NCBI GenBank assembly: GCA_020310875.1
Contig: CM035423.1
Location: forward strand, 113,590,266 to 113,654,265
Direction: 5' to 3'
Length of the DNA stretch: 64,000 bases
DNA from: Ceratopteris richardii
Lineage: Eukaryota; Streptophyta; Polypodiopsida; Polypodiales; Pteridaceae
Position numbers and translations under genes: made by a program. Below, one piece after another: positions 43,401 through 54,764 of this stretch. Under the pieces are notes generated by a model, which searched no databases, was not told the DNA's origin, and worked only from the letters and a program-made list of their open reading frames with translations. Every line of letters begins with the position of its first letter. The stretch's first letter is position 1.

Positions 43401-44466
43401 GCCGAGGGGGCAGCTTGTGATGTGCCTTCAGATCTAGATCTTGGTATGCGAATGGTAAAGGGAGGCACAGTGGCATCCCCTCGTGGCGAGACTTCCGAGG
43501 TCGTTAGAACTTCGCGTGTTTGGACACAAGGAATAGAGCCCCTCATGTGCTTGGATTGATGTGTGGCAGATTTGAGTCTCTTGAACATTTGTAGTTGTGA
43601 CCATGTTAAAGCACGTTTAACAGGTACATCGTACGTTAAGCACTTGTAGATGATGCGCATGATTGCACAACATCCATTCACCACTAGCTTCCTATGTGCC
43701 CTTTTATTTGCTTCATACAGCTGCTCTATAATCCATACAAGAAGCTTAATTGGTAATGCACCTGACTCTGCCAAGTAAAGAGCGAACCAAATCTGCTTGT
43801 GGGGTTGAGTGAACCGATCTTGACCGGGAAACGCAAAATGTTGCATGCACATGCGAAGAGGAATTGACACATTTGGTGTGAGTGCCGCCATATCTTTCAA
43901 CTTTTGTAGCTTCCGATTCTTCATGTTAGGGGGAATAAGAGGATCCTTCTCAGAGGGCACATGCGGGCCGTGCATGTTGAATGTAGAGCTCACCAATTCC
44001 AAAGTGAGTTCGAATCTTTTCAACTCCTTTTTGTCCAATAAGGAAGGAACGACAAATGATCCTGGTTTATCTTTTTCTTCATGCGCCTGTAATGCTGAGA
44101 CCAAGTAGTAACATCGTAGGAGATCTAGTTTGGGTAAAGGTGCTGCAAAGTATTCGGCCAGCCCTGCGCACTCCCATATGGTCTGCAGATCTTGTGTGTT
44201 TTGGAGAGTCTCAAACTCCTTGGAAAAGAACTGAAATCTGACCCATTGCTTATCACGTTCACACTTGGACTCTCAGATATACTTGGCCTCTCCTAAGGAT
44301 CCTGGCATGCCATTGAACCAATGAGAGTTGGCATGGACCCTCTCTGTTATTCCTGTGGGAGCTCTACGGGTCATTCAGTTGGAGGCACCTCAACAGGTAG
44401 ACTATCCACATCAATCCCTGCAGTACTTACTCCTGCCTGTGAGCTCAGACCTGCTGCTTCTGCCAT
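40438..44466 (-). pseudogene. Gypsy2 third ORF (post-pol), coiled-coil protein of unknown function
   Basis: A long coding region of about 1,300 codons in pieces. A possible start is ATG at 44466 (MAEAAGLSSQAG); the N-terminal part includes QWVRFQFFSKEFETLQNT and the open frame 44104-42653. That frame has a helical domain (RMCMQHFAFPGQDRFTQPHK, LLVWIIEQLYEANKRAHRKL), then Ser/Thr- and acid-rich sequence. A Pro-rich part lies at 42520-42150 and a coiled coil at about 42130-41450 (HNARLQEHSEVLQHRLAALE). The C-terminal globular part 41436-40438 has RSWKAFNIEVQNNAQCKEWL and WHACIKYLPACYK. In-frame stops at 41443 (TGA) and 40723 (TAG); several shifts near 42640, 42140 and 44300. It ends right at the polypurine tract. 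No membrane segment is evident. Same layout as the Gypsy1 third ORF. Confidence 0.75.
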
Positions 44467-45159
44467 GAGACTCTTGTATCTGTTGATGCTTATCTGCTAG
44501 AAGAAGAGAAGCACATTAGCATTGCATAGGAAACACGATGTTACAATGTTCCCTCCACAATACTAACATGACATTTCAAGTGGTTAGAGGTTAGTGTTCA
44601 TCCTAAATGCATACTTTGGATGTGCAATGTACTCAAAATGCACCTACATCAGAGGGGACTGATTTACAAAATTGGGTCAGGCGGTTTGGTACGAGGTTTA
44701 AGTCTCCAAATTTTGATTGTGGAATTGTAGCTTTTTTTGGTGATAGCACGTTAAGGTTTGTGGACTGGATTGTGTGGGATTTGGGACCTTTTGGGTACCC
44801 ATTTCCAAACATTCCTAGGTGTGACCAAAGGGGAGGTGGTGTGGAGTGTAGACATTTGCCTTTGGATGGGAGCCAATAGGACTTGTGAGTGTTGATTCAA
44901 TCTTGTGATGGGACATGGCTCGTAAGCAAGTCTTGGGCACCCATATTTATCTAGCATTTGGGATAGCCTTTATTGACTGCTTTGGAACCCAAATCAAATT
45001 GGTTCGTCTAGATTGATGCCTAGGATACTCCTTCGTTGTAATCTTGGACATTGTAGCTCGTTTGGTGCTTCTTTGGGATCCTGTCTCCAAAGCTGAGGGT
45101 TGTTCACCCCTGCGTACCCAGATCTACTTCATGCCAAGCGGTAATTTACATTGCACTGG
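44467..45159 (-). other. Gypsy2 spacer between pol and third ORF
   Basis: No conserved domain seen on either strand. By position it could hold signals for expressing the third ORF, such as a splice acceptor or an internal promoter, but none can be named with confidence. Confidence 0.5.
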
Positions 45160-46260
45160 TCATAGCTCATGCTTCTTGATTATCGGCCTTCTTTGTGAAG
45201 TATGTTGTCTTGCTTGCTTTCCTCGAATCCTCTTTGGAAAAGAAGGGAACTCCTCTTTGACTTCTGCACTTTTGTCAAGAGTGATAATCTTTTGCACCAT
45301 AGAACTTTGGACAAGAATAGCATCGTTATCTGCATGTGGGTTCCTGGAGGGACTAGAGTTTGGTGCCTTTTCTAGTGGCCTAAGTGCTTGATTTTCTAAT
45401 TCAATCGTGATGTGGTTTTGGCCTACCCAAGCCTGAAGAAGTCCACTTCTTAGGTTGAGGTTGACTGCATGATCATAGATCCAGTCTTGGCCCAAGACAA
45501 GAGGTTCGGTAAGATCCTCGTCTTCACATACTAGCACTTTGACTGCCATCAGAACATCTTGAATGTAGAGGGGAAGTTCCACCTCTCCCATGCAAGGGGT
45601 TTCCACACCTCCCAATCCTATGAGATATGCCTCTATAGGATTGACCTTCAATTGCAGTTCTTGGCAGTAAGAAAATCGAACAACACTAGTGGCTGCTCCT
45701 GAGTCAATTAAAGCTCTCATGGTCCTTGCACTCTCTCCTTGTCCTACCTCTAGGGTCATAAAAGGTCGCCAATCAACTATCCTATGGGAACGTTCACCTG
45801 AAGCCTCGCACATGGCCATGTGATAGCCTAGAGATTCTTGAGTTTCAGGCATAGGGTCATCTCTACCTTGTCTTCTCAATTTCATTCGTCGGATGCGTTC
45901 TAAAGCTTCTGCCTGTGCTTCTTCTCGAATTCGCTTCTCCTCTTCTTTACGTTTCCTTGCAGTGTTGAGTCGATTTAGCATCTCTTCTGTTAGGGGTTCT
46001 TGATATAACTTGACTCTACAACTGCTTATGTAACTTAGTAGAATATCGCCTTCTAGAGTGGCTAGTTGAACTGCTCCACTTGTGGAGATCCTATTGATAA
46101 TCATTGGTCCGGAGCCTCTCTTCTCTAATTTCTGTGCATGTTGCTTCAAGGTGTAAACTAGGACTAGGTCTCCTGCTTTTAAACCCTTATTCTTCACGTG
46201 TGCATCAAAATATTCCTTTTGCCTTTTCTTGGTTCCATAAATTCCTGCTGCAGCTCTCAA
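45160..46260 (-). pseudogene. Gypsy2 integrase C-terminus fused to a second retropepsin-like domain
   Basis: 366-codon open frame. Residues 1-90 are the integrase C-terminal domain (KGLKAGDLVLVYTLK, KLEKRGSGPMIINRI). Residues 100-135 are a charged Arg/Glu helix. Residues about 165-275 have the retropepsin pattern: TMRALIDSGAATSVV with D186-S187-G188 (Asp codon at 45703-45705), a flap-like LIGLGGVETPCMGEVELPLY, and the hydrophobic-Gly motif LVLGQDWIY at 254-262. This is separate from the usual protease at 49929-50402. The domain is uninterrupted, unlike the surrounding pol. A Pro/Ser tail with a basic end follows (KRIRGKQARQHTSQRRPIIK). It might act as a second maturation protease or be a structural relic. 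The family pattern is clear; the function is inference. Confidence 0.82.
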
Positions 46261-47701
46261 TCATGTTTCACCTAATCGTTCAAGATCGAAGATTCTAGAG
46301 GAGAGCTCATGGCCTGTCCAATCATGCTCTTGTGCTACTTTCAATGTAGGTATCAAAAAGTCTCAAGGTAGCAGTGCATTTTGGCTGAATACCATCTGAA
46401 AGTGTGGCTTGGAGTACCATTTTATAGGCAACTCTGTATGCCCAAACATCATGGTGTAGCTGCTTGTCCCAATTAGAGCATTTATTATTAACCAATTTTG
46501 TCAATACATTGCATAGAATCTTATTTGTGCTCTCAGCCTGTCCATTAGCTTGTGGATGATAGGGGGCAGGCAGACTTCTTATGTATCACCAATAATTCTT
46601 GGAGAAGGTTTTCTATGACTTCATTCAAGAAGTGTGTGCCTCTATCACTCACTAATTCTATTGGCAAACCGTATCTAGTGAACACATTTTCAAATAAGAA
46701 CTTTGCTGTCGTTTGAGCATCATTCTTCGTGGTGGCTTTTACTTCTATCCACTTGGTTAGATAGTCTGTGGCTACAATGATGTATTCAGCATGTGAACCC
46801 TTGGTTGGGGGATTAATAGGACCGACAAAGTCTATTCCCCATTTAGAGAATGCACGTCCACCCATCATAGGTTTCAATGGCATCTCAAATACTAAGTTTG
46901 TTGACAAACATCACACCTCTTCACATAGGTATGTGCATCCATGTGAAGTGTGGGCCACCAAAGACCTTCAAATAGTATTTCCTTGATCACCCGATCTGGT
47001 CCAAAGTGTCCTCCTGCTACACCTTGGTGAGCAGTCTCCAAGATCTTCAGATATTCACTCTCGTGGACACACACTCTAAGATACCAATCTTTTCCTCGTC
47101 TGTATAGATTATCTCCAATGAGAGTATAATCTAAAGCTCCTTGTTCTAAGCTCCTTTGTCTGGCCATTGTCATCTCCTGAGGGAATGTTTTTGTTCTTAG
47201 GAAGGCAACTAACGGTTCACTCCAATCTGGTACTAAAGACACTTGATAAAGAGTGGCATGTTCCACTGGTGGTTTAGTGCAATAGATTGGGCACTCCTTG
47301 CACATCTTATGGACATTTGCTTCCATAGTTGGCCAATGCACTATGATTCTCTTTAATGTTTGTAAAGTTCGTTGTCTCGAGTAGTGTTGCTCTAATGCAC
47401 AGACATGTGCTAATTGCAACCATTTCGCGTACTCATCCTCTTCCACACAACAAGATAATATTCCTTGATCCGTGTATTTGTACATACTACCTGCCATGAT
47501 ATGGTACTTTTGGGCCTTTACTACCTCCCTATCTTGAGTGTTGACTACTGGATGTTTTGGCCCATATGTTAGTACTGGCACTATGGTCTTGGCCCACTGT
47601 GGTACAACTTCTAAATTAAATAAGTAAGCATCTGGGAGGTCATCTGATACTCCTTGTGGGGCTTCTCCAGATGTGAGCCTAGAGAGATGGTCCACTCTCA
47701 T
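46261..47701 (-). pseudogene. Gypsy2 integrase zinc and catalytic domains
   Basis: Starts VDHLSRLTSGEAPQGVSDDL. The zinc domain has HQGVAGGHFGPDRVIKEILF with two His, then CDVCQQ. An earlier, partial zinc-like segment HVCALEQHYSRQRTLQTLK and CKECPIYC (47410-47280) suggests a duplicated zinc-finger region. Catalytic Asp in WGIDFVGPINPP and in VSDRGTHFLNEV are present; the Glu region near 46560 (ANGQAESTNK) is readable only after a frameshift. Shifts at about 46900 and 46560 and stops near 46350 and 46262 break the frame, and the C-terminal domain continues at 46260. Confidence 0.82.
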
Positions 47702-49181
47702 GAGTTTTGCCTTTCCTCACCACCACCTCAAAGTCGTATTCCATTAGCAAGAGGAACCATCTCACCAATCTGCCTGTATTGCATGGTTTGTTTACCAAGT
47801 ACAACAGTGCTTGATGATCAGTGAAAAACTTAAACTTATATCCAAGCAAATAATTTCTAAACTTTTTAACCGCATACACCATGCCTAATCCCTCTCCTTC
47901 GGTAGTGGTATAGTTTCGTTCAGCTGCATTCAACTGTCTATTTGCATAGGCAATTCGAAGATCCATATTACCTTCACCAGTAGGTTGTGCAAGCACACAT
48001 CCAATAGCATAATTGGACGTATCCACATGCACATGGAGGGGCTTATTCCAATCTGGTGTAGTCAAGATTGGTGCTGAGCATAATCGTCGTTTAAGCTCAT
48101 TGAAAGATTTCTCACATTCATCAGTCCACTCAAAGTTTGTCAAAAGTCCGTACAGAGGCTTTGCAATGATGGCATACATGTGTATGAAACGTCGGTAATA
48201 GCCACAATGCCTCATGAAAGCTTGCACTTCCTTGACATTCTTTGGCCTAGGTAGTTCTGCAATAGCCCTCACTTTCTCTTCGTCAATGGAGATGCCGTTC
48301 TTTGACACGATATGTCCTAAAATCTTGCCTTGCCTGACCATGAAAACACATTTTTTTGGGTTCAGGAAGACTTGATATTCTCTACATTTGTCAAAGATTT
48401 GCCGGAGTTCAGGTATATGTGTTTGTCTAATGTTGGAATGAGCACAGAGATCATCAACATAGAATTCCAAATTCTTCCTCAAGAACTCTTTAAATACATG
48501 GCACATTAGTCTTTGAAAGGTTGCAAGAGCATTGATAAGCCCAAATGGCAATACCCGAAAAGCAAATATACCCCACTCCGTGGCAAAAGCCGTCTTATGC
48601 TGATCTTCTGGTGCTATGGCTACTTGATTCTAACCAGAGAACCCATCCAAGAAGCTGTACACTTCCTTGCCGGCTACCCTTTCTAATAGATGCTCAGTGA
48701 TAGGAAGCAGATAACTATCTCTGATAGTGGCTGCATTAACCTTCTTCAAGTTAATACATACACACAACTTGCCATTCTTTTTGGGCACCACTACAATGGG
48801 GGACACCCATTCAGTGTGCTCGATTTCATAGATAAATCCAGCTTCCACCAAGCGATCTATCTCTTCTTTGATCTTGGCCGCATAGTTGTCATTGTATGTG
48901 TATGGCTTTTGTTTAGAGGGTCTGGCCTCTGAGGTCATGGGGATCGTGTGTGAGCATATATCAGGGTCTACACCTTTCAGGTCCTTGTAACTCCATGCAA
49001 ACACATTCCTATATTCTCGTAGTAAGGCTATCAACTCCTGCTCCTCTTCTTCAGTAAGGTCATGTCCAATGTACGTGCATCTCTCCTCTCCTTCTTCTAC
49101 GACTACCACTATTTTCTTGGTGGTTTTTTTGTTATCATAGGCCTCTCTTGCTTGTGCATCACATTTTGGCATTCTTATCAT
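47679..49181 (-). pseudogene. Gypsy2 reverse transcriptase and RNase H
   Basis: 49181-48630: ALLREYRNVFAWSYKDLKGV, YAAKIKEEIDRLVEAGFIYE, INLKKVNAATIRDSYLLPIT, then YSFLDGFSG followed by TAG where Tyr is usual. 48551-47679: MPFGLINALATFQRLMCHVF and the catalytic box EFYVDDLCAHS (YVDD). RNase H has LHVHVDTSNYAIGCVLAQPT, YANRQLNAAERNYTTTEGEG (Gly-Glu-Gly where Glu-Arg/Glu-Glu is normal) and FFTDHQALLYLVNKPCNTGR. A frameshift at about 47690 separates it from integrase. Confidence 0.9.
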
Positions 49182-49928
49182 GACTCTCCTGTCTTCTATT
49201 TCATACTTCTTAAAGTTTTATGGGACCTCGAACAAGGATTCTTCCTCCTCTGGTGTGGCTTCTTTCTTCTTCCTTTTCTTTCCCTCACTCTTGGTGGTCA
49301 CTTGTGTGGTTAATCTCACATCATTAGTGAGCTCTTCATGTCTTTGAGGGTAAACTTCTACTTCATAGAAATATTCCTCATCTGATGCAAAGGGTGGGTC
49401 CATAATGATTGACTCTAGATCAGAGTCACTTGCATCCTCGAATGCATCAGTGCTAGGTTCACATTCTTCAACAATTGGATCACACATGATCGGCTTTATT
49501 GTGAAGATTGAAATGTCATAGCCATCCTCATCACAGTGGGGGGTCCACTGCTCTTCATTGATGGCTACATCCATAGTCGCCAAGATTTCTGCCCAACCAT
49601 GAGGTTCAAATTCTTTGTCAGGAAAAACTACAGGTGCATAGGCTGGGTCTTGAATTGATCTATGGGTTTCCTTCGCACCTATTTCTCTGGCTTTTTCTCT
49701 CTTCTCTTCTTCTACTGCTACTTTACACATCCACAAGTGAGTGTCTTTATGCATCCATGAGGATCCTGATCCTATGGAATGCACTGGCTCCGTGTCATCC
49801 TTGGCTTTGTGGATGGGATTTCATTGAATAGGGGGCACGTCTCTATGAGAGAAATCTTTGAGATTCACTTTGGTAGTGACACCCAAGTGTTGCAAATACA
49901 AAGAATTGGTCCCCCAATCTTGTACCAC
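49182..49928 (-). pseudogene. Gypsy2 linker between protease 1 and reverse transcriptase
   Basis: In the same frame as protease and reverse transcriptase, broken by stops at 49929, near 49822 and at 49218. It is acidic (EECEPSTDAFEDASDSDLES, FASDEEYFYEVEVYP) with a lysine-rich stretch near 49270 (KSEGKKRKKKE). Long acidic spacers between protease and reverse transcriptase occur in Tat/Athila-type elements. No known domain. Confidence 0.65.
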
Positions 49929-50402
49929 TTACAACTGCCTCAAGAAAGGTCTTCCCAGAATCATCTCATAGGCTTGATTTTTGCTAAAGTCACAGATAGC
50001 AAATGTGTGCTCAAACTCTACACCACAAGTAGTGAGAGTTGTCCCTTCTAGTAGCCCTAAGGGTCTTTCTATGTGACCGTCGGCCATTTGCAACTTCATT
50101 CTTGTTGGCCTGAGTGCTGGCTTGCCCCAACGTTTCCATAAGGAAGTGGTAGCAATTGCGACTCCTGCACCTGAGTCCAAAATGGCCTTGGTTGTGTAAC
50201 CTTGATGAGTGATAGGGAGATAGGTGTTTCCTTCTTCTCCTTTGCTCATGTCTCCTATCTTGTCCAAAGGTATTTCTAGTACTGTTCTATGAGATCCTAC
50301 CTGGGAACGAGGTTTTGACATGTCTGACACTTGCTTGGCTACATGTTTCCACAATTCAGGCTCGACCTTCAATAGCTCTTCTAAAGTGAGATTGCACTGC
50401 AC
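49929..50402 (-). pseudogene. Gypsy2 protease 1
   Basis: Usual position upstream of reverse transcriptase. Active site KAILDSGAGVAIATTSLW with D76-S77-G78, middle strand LQMADGHIERPLGLLEGTTL and end motif YEMILGRPFLRQL. It overlaps the end of gag by 22 bases in another frame. The overlap reads as a one-base loss near 50400, since EVERILK and QCNLTLEELLKVEPE join smoothly. A TAA follows at 49929. Confidence 0.88.
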
Positions 50403-53400
50403 TTTAGTATTCTTTCTACCTCTGTGTTCCTAGGTATGAGTGAGTCTTCATTTCTTATCATGACCGTAGGTGCTCTCATACAAGTGGACTTTGCTTCCCA
50501 TGGGCCTGTGAAATGGGGTAGCTCCTGTAAGGAATTGAACTCAAAGTGTAATCTCTCTTGAGATTGGGCACTCTCGTGTTCTCCATAAATGGAAGGAAGG
50601 TCTTGTGGGAATTGATCGTGGGTGTCATCCACAAGTTCAATGGGAGGAGGAACTTCACTCTCTTTAGCCCATTTCTCTTCTTGAATCTCTCGCAAGAATT
50701 CTGGTGAGTACCGATTCATAGAAGAAGAGGCGTCTGGTTCAGTGGAGTTAGGCACATAAGCTTCCTTGGGAGGAATACTTATTCTATCACTTGTCCTCTC
50801 CTTCGCCTGGGAGTTGGCCCCTTCTCCAGACTTTGCAATTATCGTCTCCAATCTATCTAACAGACCATCAAAATGCAATGGTGTTCTAGTGGAGCTAGAG
50901 GAGTTGAAAAGATGATTGGCCTCAAACATGGCTTGAGCCAATTCCACCATCTTGGCACACAACTTAGTTCGTTCAAGCTCTAGGTCAGCTCTAGGGTAAC
51001 ATCTTTCATGATCTGTTACATTTGGCCCTTCCTGGATCCTGGCCTGATATGCTCTAAGCATCATATCTATGTCCTCGGGAGTGGGATCTGCTAAGACTGA
51101 TCCTACTTGGGGTGGTGGGTGGGTTACATGTGGTGAATTAGAATGTTGAGGGATGGAAAGTGATGGGGATGGTAGTGGGGGTGATGTGTGAGAGTGCGTT
51201 TGAGATGTGATTTCTATGATCTTGGCTTTGGTCTCTTGCAGACTTCCCTCAAGTTCGCTCATCTTTCTTGCCCATTGCCTTTTCATACGTTCACGATTAT
51301 CTCTCCAAGCTCTTGTTCTCTTCTTATTCTGGCTCTCAGTCTCGCTAAACTCCGCATTCTTCTCCTGGACTAAGTCTTGGTTTTGCTTAAGTGCCCGAGC
51401 TCTTGTGATGACTTGTACTGGAGCTGTGGAGGTCACACTTCCCATGGAGTCTACCACTATCCCAATGACATTGATAGGAGCGATTTTTGGCATATTGGCG
51501 AGATTCTTGGGGCATTCTCGTAACAAATGCTCCTTTCCACAATCCAGACAAAAGCCTTGAATTGTCACGGATTGGGTTTGTGTAGGTGCAGGTAGAGGGC
51601 AATCACGAATGAGGTGATCTCCCTGACAGCGATAGCATGGCCCTCTAGGAAATGGAGGTCTCATCAGCCTAGGCTGGGATCTCGAGTTGGGGTTTGCATA
51701 CATGACATTTGCGTATTCTGGCTCCCAACTAGATTCACTCGGTTCTTCATAATAATATGACTCACTATGCTTCGGTGACTGCATGTAGTAAGCCTGTGGG
51801 CTCTCAATATGGGTGGAGTCAAAACTATGATCACTTGGATCACTTTCTGAAAGCGAGGGTGTCATTGGCACTAAAGCTCTATTTAGATTTTCTTCTGCAG
51901 CTGCATACTTCACTGGGATTACATTGGCTGGAGGAGGGGGTTGCTGCGCTAGGACTGGTTGCGATCTTTGTTGCCCTTGATAGGGTGGTTGATATCTTTG
52001 CTGGAGCCTAGCATACTGTTGTTGTGGGTTCTGATTAGGGTATTTTCCTTGCTGTGGATAAGTCTGAGGATAATTTTGCCTAACAACTTGTTTGTTATAT
52101 GGGCAATCTTGTGCAGTGTGGTTGGTGTATCGCCTTTCTATAGTGCAGTATTGGTTGTTAGGGTTCACTTGAGGTTGGGCCATGATAGGGCACACATTAG
52201 CCATATGGCCTCCTCCACAGGTATAGCATCGTTTTCCTGGGGCGAATCTAGGAATCTACTTGCTAGAGACACCTAATTTCTGAGCTACCTTTTCTGCTAG
52301 GTCCTCAATTGATATGGATTGTGAGGAAATGAGGCTACTAGAACTATCTGAATCTTTATAGATCGTTGAGAGCTCTAATTCCTCCCCTAGATTATCCTCA
52401 ATGTCTATGCACATGTGTACACACTATTCTATGGATCTAGGGTCCTTTAAGTACACGTATGATCTCAGTTTGCTACTTAACAATCCGTTTAGAAATAAGG
52501 CCACTTGTTTGGCTGGAGTGGGTAACTCTAGAGCAGGGCACCTCTCTAGGTATTGCCTAAACCTTCTTCCTGCGAGCCTCACTGTCTCTTGAGGTGTTTG
52601 CTTGAAGCTATATATCAAGGAAGATGTGTTATGCCTAATGCCACTTTTGGAAAACTCCGTGATGAATGCTTCAAGAAGTTGGTCTATACTTCTGTACTGA
52701 TCTTGGTGAAGTGGTTGAAACCAAGTCAATGTAGTGTTCTTGAGTGTTAGGCCAAAAGCATTGTATTGAGTGAGCAAGTCTTCCACTTGTTCGGCTCCCA
52801 AAACTTGCCTAAACTCTGCTACATGGTCATACGGGTCTCCTGTGCCATCGAAGCAATTCTTCATGGACTTAACCAATCGTGTAGGCCGCAAGGTTCTAGC
52901 ATGTTCTCTAGGCCTTGGTAAAGGGAATTCATCTGCATTTCTTAGATTCCATGGGTCCCTCTGTCTTTCCCTCTCCACTCAATCAGTCTCTATCCTCGTT
53001 CTCTTTCTTCCAAGTGGATTAGCAAAACTCACCTCGGGTCTATCTCTACTCCTCTCTCTTTGTGTTCCATGAGCCTGCAATGTTCCGTCTCCTGGGTGAC
53101 CATAAGACACAGTGGATCGAGGTTGGGGAAAAACAAAGTCACCCTTCCAAGTGTATGCGTGTCTTCCATGCTCTGAGACCACAAAGATCCTCTCCGAAGT
53201 ATCATCTAAGTAGGTCACTTTGCCTGGGGTATCAGGATCTTTGAATTCATAGATGGTGAGTGCTCCCACGTCGTTGGGCTTTTCAGGCTTATATCTCCAA
53301 AAAGCCTCATCCGTCTCTCGGTTCAAGAGCAAATCTATGCTCCTATTATCTTGGGGAACCAGCTCTGGAGTGATTATTCTTGTCAGAACCGACTTGCCTC

Positions 53401-53800
53401 GAGGGGTTTTTGGCTCCTTTCCTAAGTTCCCTTGCTCTATGTCTCCTACCTCGACCTCTGGGATTATGTTGCCAAATTCATCTCTTCTATCTAGTTGACT
53501 AGTGACCACGTATATTGTTCCTTCTTTGTCTATGTAAGAGCCATTTTTGAACTTGATGACAGGGTGTTCTAATCCAATGGGCTGATCCGGGTTTTTAATT
53601 AATACAACAGATCTTCGTAGACCATCCTCATAGATGCATGCACCTAAGCGGTTGGTCCTAATGTACTCCAATTGAGTTTTGTAGGGCCCTTCAGGTCTTT
53701 CTAGGTATGCCACTCTTGAGCTACCTACAGGTCTTTCCATGTTATAAGACATCTCAGAGTCACTAGTTTCTGAGTCTAAGGCGTAGGGGTAATCACTCAA
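50381..53800 (-). pseudogene. Gypsy2 gag with two CCHC knuckles
   Basis: One frame from ATG at 53800 (MSDYPYALDSETSDSE) with TGA at 52979, TAG at 52424 and TAG near 52258. The first 273 residues are unrecognised, with YTWKGDFVFPQP near the end. The gag core at 52900-52430 has FDGTGDPYDHVAEFRQVLGA, FITEFSKSGIRHNTSSLIYS and LAGRRFRQYLERCP. A Gln/Pro-rich region follows, then zinc knuckles CYRCQGDHLIRDC and CLDCGKEHLLREC near 51640-51500 and a charged helical region. The C-terminal 300 residues are Ser/Glu/Pro-rich. Total about 1,140 codons, very long for gag. Confidence 0.85.
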
Positions 53801-54764
53801 CTGCTAGGCCCATGATCTGGCTATATGGTTGATGCTAGCCTCAGATGATCTAGTACTCTGACGGTCTCTCCCTAAGTGTCTTCCCGATCTAAGGTTCATA
53901 TGCCCTTTGTACGTTGCTGATTCGTTGATACCAATCACTTGTTCCTTTTAAGTCCCTTTGTATGTGTTTTCTTGTCTTTAATTAAGCATCATCAGGAGCA
54001 CTTAAGTGTGTCACACTTGATGTTCCTCGTCCACTTAGTTTAAATTCTTTTCCTTTAAGTTGTCCCTTGACTGCAATTTAGCCTATTCTTGGACTTGAGA
54101 AATTAAAGGCTCTTCAAACTTGAGTATTCCTATCATATCCCTAGTCAATTTGGACCACTACTCACACTTAGACTATGCTAAGAATGGACTGAGGGGGTTA
54201 AGAGATGTTCCAACCTCAAGTTGCTCCTCCTTGCTATGCTTGTCTGCCCAGGAAGCACGTTCCCAAGCCTGCACACAATGGCACTTGCTCTGCTTTCTCC
54301 AAAAGCTCTCGATAATCCTATAAAAAATCCCAAGTTTAGCTCCAATTTGATCCTTCAATTGACAAACAATTTATCTCAGACACTTTTAAAGACCCTAGCT
54401 CCCCCTTTTCTATTGCCAAAAAATTTTCTCTAGAGCTCCCTTGGTGTGCCTACCCCTCAGAGGGTCAACTTCAAAATACCCTATCTGAAAATCAATGCAT
54501 TATTCTTATAAAAAACAGCTGAGGGCGTGTAGTATATGCCACAAGCTTTCCGACAAGCCCTAGAGCTCAAAAAACAGATTTCATATGAAAAAGTTATGAC
54601 AATTCAGGGTTTAGGGGGCTAAACAGACAAACAGATCCTTTCAGGAGTTTAGTGCATTTTTCTAAGGCCTTCGTATTTGCATGAGTAATTGAGTGTGCAA
54701 ATATGCCCAAAATTTAGCCTAAATTTTCAAAAAATACCCCTTTATTTTTTTGCCGAAAATGCTT
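53801..54764 (-). other. Gypsy2 leader, proximal part
   Basis: No coding sequence. The minus strand has TGGTATCAACGAATC at 53922-53936, which resembles a tRNA primer site but is more than 1.3 kb from the recognisable LTR remnant, so its role is unclear. The rest is unremarkable. Confidence 0.45.

Noticed and set aside
53922-53936. TGGTATCAACGAATC as the primer site of Gypsy2
   Set aside because: It is 1.36 kb from the recognisable LTR remnant and not preceded by the known LTR end; only a weak sequence resemblance.
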